Shown: positions 1 through 5,078 of the stretch, piece by piece
Position numbering within the stretch: the stretch's first letter is position 1
Layout of the letters: the number at the start of each line of letters is the position of its first letter
Assembly: GCA_009843005.1 (NCBI GenBank)
Contig: VYEH01000276.1
Location: forward strand, 2,550-7,627
Reading direction: 5' to 3'
Length of the DNA stretch: 5,078 nt
Origin: Pseudomonadota bacterium
Lineage (GTDB): Bacteria > Pseudomonadota > Gammaproteobacteria > Steroidobacterales > Rariloculaceae
Notes under the pieces: generated by a model
The model's input: the letters and a program-made list of their open reading frames with translations, nothing else
What the model was told of the DNA's origin: nothing
The model's database searches: none
Made by a program: the position numbers and the translations under genes

Positions 1-616
1 CCATACATGTGATCATGGCAGCAATTGAATGCGTCGATCTCATCTCAATCCCCCCGACTGAAAATAGCTATCTTCAAAAAAGCGTCACCGAATGCAATGT
101 AGAAACCGCTGCGGTCTCAACAAAACGTGCGTCTGGCTCACTGCGCAACCTCTACATCGTCGCCGAGCAGGATCTGCACCAAACGATAGCGCGGCCGTAG
201 TATGTTTGTCGCGTATCCGCGAGCAGTTTCTCCGGATCGTCGCCCGCATTTTGGGCCAATTATGACTAAACCGCCATTGCGACGACCAGCCCTGGCGGCG
301 ACGTACCGGCACATGTGGGCGAGCGCGCCGCGATGTAAGTTACTGCCCCCGCCAATCGCGGGTACCTGACCATTCAAAGGGACCGAAGTGGAGACGTGAA
401 TTTTGCGCGATGGGGCATGAATTTTGTGCCCACGCTGCACAAGCATCCTTTCTTGTCGTTTATATTGAAAGTTGGTTGTAGAAAGGCAACAGCGCAGGGA
501 GGGTCTATTGCTCGCTCGAGTCGGGCTCGACAGCGGAGAAAACCGGCTTCCTGAGATGCACTCGGTACAGGTGTTGTCAGGCTACGCCTGGGAAGCAGGC
601 ACCATTCCGAGCACTG
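1..616. other. No convincing gene; decayed or intergenic DNA
   Basis: I find no supported gene in this stretch. Open frames on both strands are short, lack a ribosome binding site and a credible start, and do not look like a known family along their length. A minus-strand frame at about 138-446 contains a segment (residues YVAARAGRRNGGLVIIGP) loosely reminiscent of the 'ARA.GG.GLI' segment of Old Yellow Enzyme-type flavin oxidoreductases. The flanks do not continue the match and no flavin-binding or catalytic motif follows. No tRNA, CRISPR repeat, insertion-sequence end or strong terminator was seen. The stretch may be relic DNA, or the far end of an unrelated gene outside the window. Confidence 0.5.
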
Positions 617-1020
617 ATGCAATTCCATTGTTTCGGTGGTGTCGATCTTAACGGCGACGGTATGCTGGAGCAGATCGAGTTGACGCATACCTTCCAGACC
701 TACACCAACCTCGCCGTCTCGGAACTGGAAGGCATCGATATGCGGATCACGGCGGCGGTCGGCACCCCCGCGGGGGTGATGAATCTGCGGCTGTGCGGTA
801 CGCAGATGCTCAAGTACCTGACCTCGGGGAGAGATATTCTGGGGCCACCGGTTGACGCGGTTGCCCGAACGGGGGTGCTCGCCGCCAGCGAGCGGACCCT
901 GCCAGCAAACCAGGTAGTCGCGGAGGCGGTGGCGGAGGTCCTTGATCAACGCCAACGTAGCGCGAAGGGGAAGGCGCTCCGATGTTTGCCACCCTTCGCG
1001 CACCGAAGCCGTACCGACTC

Positions 1021-1045
1021 CAAACCCTTGTGTGCTACGGGTTTG
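1021..1045. repeat. Perfect 7-bp inverted repeat upstream of the gene array
   Basis: CAAACCC at 1021-1027 is the exact reverse complement of GGGTTTG at 1039-1045, separated by 11 nt. It lies 44 nt before the first gene of the array. It could be an operator for a dimeric regulator, or a weak hairpin. A strong terminator is less likely because only a broken T-containing stretch follows (CTTGGTTACTTGTATATTT) rather than a T-run. Confidence 0.4.
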
Positions 1046-1057
1046 CTTGGTTACTTG

Positions 1058-1063
1058 TATATT
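1058..1063 (+). promoter_or_regulatory. Weak candidate -10 element for the array
   Basis: TATATT at 1058-1063 matches 5 of 6 positions of the sigma-70 -10 consensus. It sits in the most AT-rich patch near the first gene, 25 nt before its start codon. No good -35 hexamer lies at 16-18 nt spacing, and the extended -10 TG is not at the right position. If this is the promoter, it probably needs an activator or is read by another sigma factor. The inverted repeat ending at 1045 would overlap the -35 side. Confidence 0.2.
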
Positions 1064-1088
1064 TGCGGATTAAAGGCGGGCTTTTCCA

Positions 1089-2159
1089 ATGAAATGTAAG
1101 CCAATTCTCATGACAATCGTGCTGGCCGCATGGTTGCCGGCGGTGCTCGCGCACCACTCGACGGCGGTCGATTTCGAAAAAGGCACAGTGATCGCGATCG
1201 AAGGCGCCGTCACGAATGCCGAGTTCGTCAATCCACATATGCGGTTCCATGTCGACGTGACGGGCGATGACGGAACCGTCGAGAACTGGCAGATCGAGAC
1301 GCGCCCGGCACGCGACCTGGTAAAAAGGGGAATCACGCCGGAGGCCTTGGCAACGGGGACCCTCGTGCGAGTGGAAGGAGAGCCGAGCCGACGCGGCCAG
1401 AATTCCATGTGGCTGACCGGTCTCACCATCGGGGACGGACGGCGCATCGCGTTCGTCGACGGGGACGGCGGACAACAGGCCGGCGGGCGGCCACTCGTAC
1501 TGCCGACGAATTGGAGCACGTTCTCGGAAGTTGCCGCCTCATATTCAGGAGACTCGCCTTTCGATATCAGCGGAGGATGGAGCGGACGCTACAGATTCAC
1601 GGTGACGGTCGATGACCTTGAGCCCAAGCCAACGCCGGCGACGGCGGAGGCGCTGCGCCTGCGCGCGGCGAATCAGGCGTTCGGCACGGATGACGCATTG
1701 CGCTGTGTTGGTGTCGGCGCTCCGGCGGGTATGGAGATCTATGACCAGGGGGCGTTCTACCTGTTCGGGAACGGCGCCGCGCTCAGACGCATCTACATGG
1801 ACGGCCGCCAGGCGCCCGACGACTGGCCACTGAGCATGATGGGCTACTCGACGGGGCGCTGGGAGGGTGAATCGCTCGTTATCGAAACCACTCACCTGAA
1901 ACCCATGTGGCTCGATGGCAGCGGCTGGCCGATGTCCGGCGCCGAGACGCGCACCGTCGAGACCTATACGCCGTCGAACAATGGCGCGACCCTGGAAAGG
2001 ACGATGACCATCCACGATCCCCTCTACACGGAGCCGCTCGTGCGCACCCGCGGCTACGTCCGCAGCGATCAGCCGATGCGCGAGAGTATCTGCGACCCGC
2101 AAGGATTTTACCGAGACCTGCTGAACGAGGGCCTGATCGAGGGCTATCTCGCGCTGTAA
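1089..2159 (+). CDS. Exported DUF6152-type protein with a large C-terminal domain (array gene 1)
   Basis: 356 residues, function unknown. Residues 1-21 are a signal peptide (Lys-rich start, hydrophobic core, VLA at the end); cleavage after A21 would leave His22-His23-Ser24 as the mature N-terminus. Residues 22-123 form the DUF6152-like domain: HHS, then FVNPH (His50), W67, a Gly-x-x-Val-x-Val-x-Gly-x-Pro pattern near 90-99, and a short beta-rich end. This reads like an OB-type small beta-barrel. Residues ~160-356 are a second beta-rich domain with MGYSTGRWEGESLVIETT (251-268), a following acidic/aromatic segment and MTIHDPLY (306-313). Similar segments occur in uncharacterised secreted proteins, often fused to the same N-terminal domain. 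Cys206 and Cys335, both in this domain, could form a disulfide. The ATG at 1089 gives a clean signal peptide. The ribosome site is weak (AAAGGCGGG, 1072-1080). Only 22 nt separate it from the next paralogue, so co-transcription is likely. Location is inferred as periplasmic or secreted. Confidence 0.85.
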   Translation: MKCKPILMTIVLAAWLPAVLAHHSTAVDFEKGTVIAIEGAVTNAEFVNPHMRFHVDVTGDDGTVENWQIETRPARDLVKRGITPEALATGTLVRVEGEPSRRGQNSMWLTGLTIGDGRRIAFVDGDGGQQAGGRPLVLPTNWSTFSEVAASYSGDSPFDISGGWSGRYRFTVTVDDLEPKPTPATAEALRLRAANQAFGTDDALRCVGVGAPAGMEIYDQGAFYLFGNGAALRRIYMDGRQAPDDWPLSMMGYSTGRWEGESLVIETTHLKPMWLDGSGWPMSGAETRTVETYTPSNNGATLERTMTIHDPLYTEPLVRTRGYVRSDQPMRESICDPQGFYRDLLNEGLIEGYLAL

Positions 2160-2168
2160 CGGTCAAGT

Positions 2169-2172
2169 GAGG
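2169..2172 (+). promoter_or_regulatory. Ribosome binding site that fixes the start of array gene 2
   Basis: GAGG at 2169-2172 lies 9 nt before the ATG at 2182. It overlaps the alternative in-frame GTG at 2167, which would have to initiate on top of it. This favours ATG 2182, which also puts the Lys of the signal peptide at position 2, as in the three sister genes. Confidence 0.65.
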
Positions 2173-2181
2173 GCGATTCCG

Positions 2182-3324
2182 ATGAAACCTAGGTCGATTT
2201 TCATTGCTCTCATGCTGGCCATGGGGTCGCCTTCGGTGCTCGCCCACCACAGTCGTGCGATGTTCAATACAGATGTACGAATTTCGGTGTCGGGCGAAGT
2301 GTCGCGCGTCGACTTCGTCAATCCCCACGCATTCGTCTATGTGGAGGGCGTCACCGAAAGCGGCGAAGTCGAGGAGTGGGGATTCGAACTGCATTCGCCG
2401 AGCCACATGTACTTCAACGGCTGGAAGACGGATACGCTGGAGGTTGGCGACCCGGTCGTCGCGTCCGGGAACCCGCTTCGCTCGGGCGCGCGAAGAATCG
2501 CCGGAGGCGGGTCGTTCACCCTGGCTAATGGAGAAGTGATCACGATCGACAGTGGCCCGGACACAGGCCCTGCCCCGGATTTCGCTGAAGCCTCGACCGC
2601 ATCCGAAAGCGGTGGTGAACGAAACCCTGCGGGCCCTGGCAGGAATATGGCATTCGGGGCGACACCCAACGACGGGTGGGACGGCCTCTACCAGGTCGCT
2701 CCCCCCGACGGGATCTTCGGGCCGCCAGGGGTATTGTATGGGCGCATGCCTGCGGAAATTCGCGAGGAATTTGGGCTGACGGCAGCATCGGCACGGTTTG
2801 TGCCAGTATTGAACGAGAAAGGCAGAACTGCCGGGCGGGCGTTCGTAAGCGATTCGCAGGACAACCCCTGGTGCTCACCGGATCCCTATCTCTTCGCGCA
2901 TCACGAGAATTCCTATGTCGTGCAGATCGAGCTTCGACCGGACCAGGTGGTTCTTCGCCGTGACGGCCACGAGCTAGTAGTCCACATTGACGGCGAGCAT
3001 CCTCCGGCCGGTGAACTCTTCACCTGGGGTTACGCGGTCGGGCAATGGGACGGCGAAGTGCTGACCATCGATATCGGGAACTACGAACCCAACCCCTGGG
3101 GGATTGCGCGCGGGCTTCCATCGGGTGCGCAGAAGCGCGTCACGCATGTCTTCAGCTGGCGCGAGGGCCGCACGGCGCTGGACGTCGACACGACGATGTT
3201 CGATCCGGAATACATGACCGCGCCGTTCACGATCGAGACGAGCTTCTTCCACAAGGAAGACCTGGAGCTTGCTCCGCCGATCGGGTGCCTGGAGCAAACC
3301 TATGAAGCGTTACGGGCGGAGTAA
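2182..3324 (+). CDS. Exported DUF6152-type protein with a large C-terminal domain (array gene 2)
   Basis: 380 residues from ATG 2182 (385 if the in-frame GTG at 2167 were used), function unknown. Residues 1-21 are a signal peptide ending VLA; predicted cleavage exposes His22-His23-Ser24. The DUF6152-like domain (22-~122) has FVNPH (His49), W66, GD (89-90) and a Gly-Asn-Pro-x-Arg turn (96-100). A Gly/Pro/Ser-rich linker follows (about 124-165). The C-terminal domain (~166-380) is beta-rich, with GYAVGQWDGEVLTIDI (283-298), which corresponds to GYSTGRWEGESLVIET in gene 1. MFDPEYMTAPF (339-349) corresponds to gene 1's IHDPLYTEPL. Cys231 and Cys369 are placed like Cys206 and Cys335 of gene 1. A second His pair (His240-His241) is not shared with gene 1. 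It follows gene 1 by 22 nt and precedes gene 3 by 30 nt, so it probably sits in the same transcript. It has diverged from gene 1 well beyond a recent duplication. Confidence 0.85.
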   Translation: MKPRSIFIALMLAMGSPSVLAHHSRAMFNTDVRISVSGEVSRVDFVNPHAFVYVEGVTESGEVEEWGFELHSPSHMYFNGWKTDTLEVGDPVVASGNPLRSGARRIAGGGSFTLANGEVITIDSGPDTGPAPDFAEASTASESGGERNPAGPGRNMAFGATPNDGWDGLYQVAPPDGIFGPPGVLYGRMPAEIREEFGLTAASARFVPVLNEKGRTAGRAFVSDSQDNPWCSPDPYLFAHHENSYVVQIELRPDQVVLRRDGHELVVHIDGEHPPAGELFTWGYAVGQWDGEVLTIDIGNYEPNPWGIARGLPSGAQKRVTHVFSWREGRTALDVDTTMFDPEYMTAPFTIETSFFHKEDLELAPPIGCLEQTYEALRAE

Positions 3325-3340
3325 GCGATCGAATCATAGA

Positions 3341-3346
3341 GGGAGG
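3341..3346 (+). promoter_or_regulatory. Strong ribosome binding site that fixes the start of array gene 3
   Basis: GGGAGG at 3341-3346 is the best Shine-Dalgarno match in the window and sits 8 nt before the ATG at 3355. An in-frame TTG at 3349 would be only 2 nt from it, too close, so ATG 3355 is chosen. Confidence 0.75.
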
Positions 3347-3354
3347 TATTGCTA

Positions 3355-4173
3355 ATGAAGAGCCCTGTGGTTGTCTGCCTGTCGCTGGCTATGGCGGCGC
3401 CCATCTCGTACGCGCATCACAGTATCGCGATCTACAACGAAAATGAGGCGGTGTCGGTGACCGGCAACGTGGTCGAGTGGTACCGGGGAAGGCCGCACTC
3501 TTATCTCAGGATAGAAGCGACGGACGAACTCGGGAACGAGAACACCTGGCATCTCGACTTCGGCGGTACGAGCCGGATCGTGAACGCCAATGAATGGGAC
3601 GATTCGACCTTCAACATCGGCGATGAGATTGCCGTGACCGGCTTTCCGTCCCGTCTCAGGGGCACCGACATCCTGGTGGAGAGCATGGTGACGCCGTTTG
3701 GCCGTTTCGGTATCACCGAATCCTATTTCGGCGATCCCGACGATCTCGGGCCGATACCGGAGTGGATAACGCTCCCGGCGGTGGAACTGTCGGGCACGAT
3801 TGCCCGATCGGACTGGACGGGCTCCAGCGCCACGGTATGGGTGCGCGCCGCGGTCGACGGCGAAGCCGAGCGCGAGTACGAGGTTCGCTTGTCCATAGGA
3901 ACATCGCTCTACGACATCTTCGCGATCTCCGAAGATCATGTTGCTCCGGGCAATGCAGCGAGAGTCAACGGCTACCTGGCTGACGAGGGCGACCGCCTGA
4001 TCGTCTTCCCCCGGTTGGTGGACTTCGGTGACAGGGGGCCGGTGAGAGTTGCGATGATGGCCGAGAGAGCGGTCGCGCGGTACCTGGGCGTGGAAAACCA
4101 GGGCCGGCGCGGGCCACCGGCTGGAGCGAACGGCGCCGGCGGTCGCGGCGGAGGGGGACGCGGCGCCGAGTAA
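3355..4173 (+). CDS. Exported DUF6152-type protein with two small beta-domains and a Gly/Arg-rich tail (array gene 3)
   Basis: 272 residues, function unknown. The signal peptide (1-20, ending SYA) is followed directly by His21-His22-Ser23. Domain 1 (21-~120) is DUF6152-like: VVEWYRGRPHSYLRI (39-53, His48), ATDE (55-58), W65, W81-x-x-STF, GD (89-90), VTGFPSR (94-100) and DILVES (105-110). Domain 2 (~137-225) begins W137 and LP (140-141). It repeats the theme of a beta-strand ending in Ser-Gly, a GEAEREY segment (169-175), a Pro-Gly turn, NGYL (205-208) and a hydrophobic strand ending FPR (218-220). I infer a second OB-like barrel, perhaps from an old internal duplication. The last ~24 residues (249-272) are Gly/Arg-rich and probably disordered. 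The large Cys-containing domain of genes 1 and 2 is absent, and the only Cys (C8) lies in the signal peptide, too early for a lipobox. It is a close paralogue of gene 4. Confidence 0.85.
   Translation: MKSPVVVCLSLAMAAPISYAHHSIAIYNENEAVSVTGNVVEWYRGRPHSYLRIEATDELGNENTWHLDFGGTSRIVNANEWDDSTFNIGDEIAVTGFPSRLRGTDILVESMVTPFGRFGITESYFGDPDDLGPIPEWITLPAVELSGTIARSDWTGSSATVWVRAAVDGEAEREYEVRLSIGTSLYDIFAISEDHVAPGNAARVNGYLADEGDRLIVFPRLVDFGDRGPVRVAMMAERAVARYLGVENQGRRGPPAGANGAGGRGGGGRGAE
3415..3690 (+). repeat. First copy of a tandem paralogous block shared with array gene 4
   Basis: This stretch aligns without gaps to 4343-4618 at a constant offset of 928 nt. Exact shared words include GATTCGACCTTCA (3601 and 4529), GGCTTTCCGTCCCG (3640 and 4568) and ATCTCAGG (3503 and 4431). 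By hand count 54 of the 90 residues from His-His-Ser to the Glu-Ser of DILVES are identical. It marks a tandem gene duplication that has since diverged, not a mobile repeat. Confidence 0.7.
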
Positions 4174-4279
4174 CGTTCGTGGATGACGCGCTGTCTCGGC
4201 CATGTTTGAGGAAAGTGCCCGGCGAGTCGCCGTGCCTGCCTGAAACTCATGATCAGGAACAAGTAGAGGGATGAACGCC
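4174..4279 (+). other. Longest gap in the array, with small inverted repeats
   Basis: 106 nt with no gene, compared with 22 and 30 nt for the other two gaps. It holds a short perfect inverted repeat, CGGCGA-G-TCGCCG (4220-4232), and a looser pair, CCTGA (4239-4243) with TCAGG (4253-4257). Neither is followed by a T-run, so an intrinsic terminator is not supported. The gap may hold a weak processing or regulatory site that separates expression of gene 4, but no clear -35/-10 pair is visible. Confidence 0.35.
4265..4270 (+). promoter_or_regulatory. Ribosome binding site that decides the start of array gene 4
   Basis: AGAGGG at 4265-4270 abuts an upstream ATG at 4271, which leaves no spacing for initiation there. 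It lies 9 nt before the in-frame ATG at 4280. The second ATG is therefore preferred and gives a signal peptide that opens Met-Lys like the sister genes. Confidence 0.65.
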
Positions 4280-5078
4280 ATGAAATACCTATCCATCTTT
4301 TTCGGCCCGATGCTGGCCGTATTGATGCCGCTTGCTCACGCGCATCACAGCACGACGATTTTTGACCAGTCGCAGTCCGTCTCTTTCACCGGTTCGGTGG
4401 TGGAGTGGTATGCGGGCCGGCCTCACGCCTATCTCAGGGTTCTCGCCACCGACGAAACGGGTGCGGAAAAAACCTACACGCTCGAGTGGGGCGGCGTCAG
4501 CGCGATGGTTCGCGAGAACAACTGGGAGGATTCGACCTTCAGCGTGGGCGACACGGTCAGCGTCACGGGCTTTCCGTCCCGGGTTCGCGACGGCGACATC
4601 CTGGTCGAGTCGATCGACACCGACTTCGGCGCCTTCGCCATAGACGAACCCTACAGCTCTGCGGTCACAGCCGAGTCGCGCTTCGCCCCGCCGCCGGCCT
4701 GGATGAATTTGCCGATCATCAAGATAACCGGCGTCGCGACCGGCGCCGACTGGCAGGATCCCGACAACGCGATCGGTCACGTACGGGGCGCGGTGGAGGG
4801 CGAGGCCGAACGCGACTACCAGATCCACCTCGGCGATGCGACGTTTGCCTACGAGAACTTCTACCTCAAGGAAGAAGATTTCACGCCAGGCACGCCGGTC
4901 ATTGCGGAAGGCTTTCTGGCGGAGGAAGACACGCGCTCCATCCTGTTTCCGCGCTACATGGGCATCGGCGACCAGCCGCCGTCACGGCTGGGACGGATCG
5001 CAAACAACATGGCATCGGAGTATGTCAGCCTGGAATCCGGTTCTGGGGGCGGCGGGCGCGGCGGGAACGCTGGCGGTC
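4280..5078 (+). CDS. Exported DUF6152-type protein, close paralogue of gene 3 (array gene 4, cut by the right edge)
   Basis: At least 266 residues; no stop codon before the window ends, so the C-terminus is missing. The signal peptide (1-21, ending AHA) is followed by His22-His23-Ser24. Domain 1 matches gene 3 closely: VVEWYAGRPHAYLRV (40-54, His49), ATDE (56-59), W82-x-DSTF, GD (90-91), VTGFPSR (95-101) and DILVES (106-111). Domain 2 (~141-230) keeps W141, LP (144-145), ITG (149-151), GEAERDY (174-180), a Pro-Gly turn, EGFL (210-213) and FPR (223-225). It has a 3-residue longer linker before domain 2 and one extra residue inside it. The tail turns Gly-rich from residue 254 and is still Gly-rich at the edge, so the protein probably ends shortly beyond, as gene 3 does after about 24 such residues. 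There are no cysteines in the visible part. Function is unknown; periplasmic or secreted by its signal peptide. Confidence 0.8.
   Translation, partial: MKYLSIFFGPMLAVLMPLAHAHHSTTIFDQSQSVSFTGSVVEWYAGRPHAYLRVLATDETGAEKTYTLEWGGVSAMVRENNWEDSTFSVGDTVSVTGFPSRVRDGDILVESIDTDFGAFAIDEPYSSAVTAESRFAPPPAWMNLPIIKITGVATGADWQDPDNAIGHVRGAVEGEAERDYQIHLGDATFAYENFYLKEEDFTPGTPVIAEGFLAEEDTRSILFPRYMGIGDQPPSRLGRIANNMASEYVSLESGSGGGGRGGNAGG

Larger units (their letters stand above)
617..1099 (+). pseudogene. Probable remnant of a TonB-dependent receptor beta-barrel
   Basis: The open frame encodes 160 residues, but only about residues 8-70 (roughly 638-826) look like a real protein. That part has an Asp/Gly-rich loop (VDLNGDG, residues 9-15), then YTNLAVSELEGIDMRI (29-44), then a strand ending LCGTQMLKY (59-67). 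The order 'Asn-Leu, Glu-x-x-Gly-Ile-Asp, amphipathic strand, Gly-Thr-x-x-Leu-Lys-Tyr' is what adjacent mid-to-late barrel strands of TonB-dependent outer-membrane receptors look like. Intact receptors run to about 700-1000 residues. Here the signal peptide, plug, TonB box and C-terminal Phe-ending strand are all absent. After about residue 75 the sequence becomes low-complexity and unlike a barrel, and the frame overlaps the next gene's start by 11 nt. There is no clear ribosome binding site before the ATG at 617. I infer a degraded fragment. Alternatives are a small unknown protein, or an EF-hand-like calcium loop, since residues 10-21 fit the D-x-N-x-D-G spacing. Confidence 0.45.

Noticed and set aside
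644..679. EF-hand-like calcium loop (D-x-N-x-D-G...E spacing)
   Set aside because: It fits the loop spacing, but there is no paired second loop or flanking helix pattern. The following residues fit receptor barrel strands, whose loops often carry such Asp/Gly runs.
374..1003. Minus-strand open frame of 209 codons opposite the receptor remnant
   Set aside because: No ribosome site and no recognisable family; its composition (Arg, His, Pro, Gln) is that of a shadow frame.
1021..1064. Intrinsic terminator after the receptor remnant
   Set aside because: The stem is only 7 bp with an 11-nt loop and the downstream T-stretch is interrupted, so a strong terminator is not supported.
2167..2181. Upstream GTG start for array gene 2
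   Set aside because: It would overlap its own ribosome site and would put five extra residues before the Met-Lys seen in all sister signal peptides.
1545..2406. Overlapping minus-strand open frames opposite genes 1 and 2
   Set aside because: Arg- and Ala-rich translations with no motif, lying wholly or mostly inside well-supported + strand genes.
3352..4296. Long minus-strand open frame (314 codons) opposite gene 3
   Set aside because: It is antisense to a gene with clear signal peptide, ribosome site and paralogue conservation. Its own sequence is Arg/His-rich with no recognisable domain, typical of a GC-rich shadow frame.
4289..4828. Minus-strand open frame of 179 codons opposite gene 4
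   Set aside because: The + strand continues an open frame clearly homologous to gene 3; the antisense frame has no independent support.
1..5078. CRISPR array, tRNA, rRNA, insertion sequence or toxin-antitoxin module
   Set aside because: No regularly spaced direct repeats, cloverleaf, rRNA segments, transposase motifs or small gene pairs were seen.

Overview
The window is high-GC DNA with every convincing gene on the + strand. It looks like a proteobacterial chromosome, most plausibly a gammaproteobacterium of the aquatic or uncultivated kind that carries many TonB-dependent receptors. That placement is an inference from GC content, signal peptides, Shine-Dalgarno sites and the protein families present. 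No rRNA, tRNA or housekeeping gene is here to fix the taxonomy.

Layout: bases 1-616 hold no convincing gene and look like decayed or intergenic DNA. Bases 617-1099 hold an open frame whose first ~70 codons resemble part of the beta-barrel of a TonB-dependent outer-membrane receptor. No plug, TonB box or C-terminal strand is present, so it is read as a remnant. A 7-bp perfect inverted repeat (1021-1045) and an AT-rich stretch lead into the main feature, a tandem run of four related genes: 1089-2159, 2182-3324, 3355-4173 and 4280 to beyond the right edge. Gaps are 22, 30 and 106 nt, so at least the first three look like one operon.

All four encode exported proteins with a 20-21 residue signal peptide. 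Each signal peptide ends in Ala directly before His-His-Ser. Each mature domain has a second conserved histidine in a Pro-His motif 27-28 residues downstream, followed by a Trp, Gly-Asp and Gly-x-Pro pattern. This matches the family I know as DUF6152 (function unknown). There are two architectures. Genes 1 and 2 add a large beta-rich C-terminal domain with two cysteines. Genes 3 and 4 are close paralogues (about 60% identical over the first 90 mature residues by hand count) with a second small beta-domain and a Gly/Arg-rich tail.

Most interesting idea: predicted cleavage would give all four proteins an N-terminal histidine, and the only histidines the four share are His-His and Pro-His. This resembles the ligand set of a copper histidine brace (as in LPMOs, CopC and pMMO), so the cluster may be a periplasmic or secreted metal-binding or redox system. 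This is a hypothesis from sequence pattern only.
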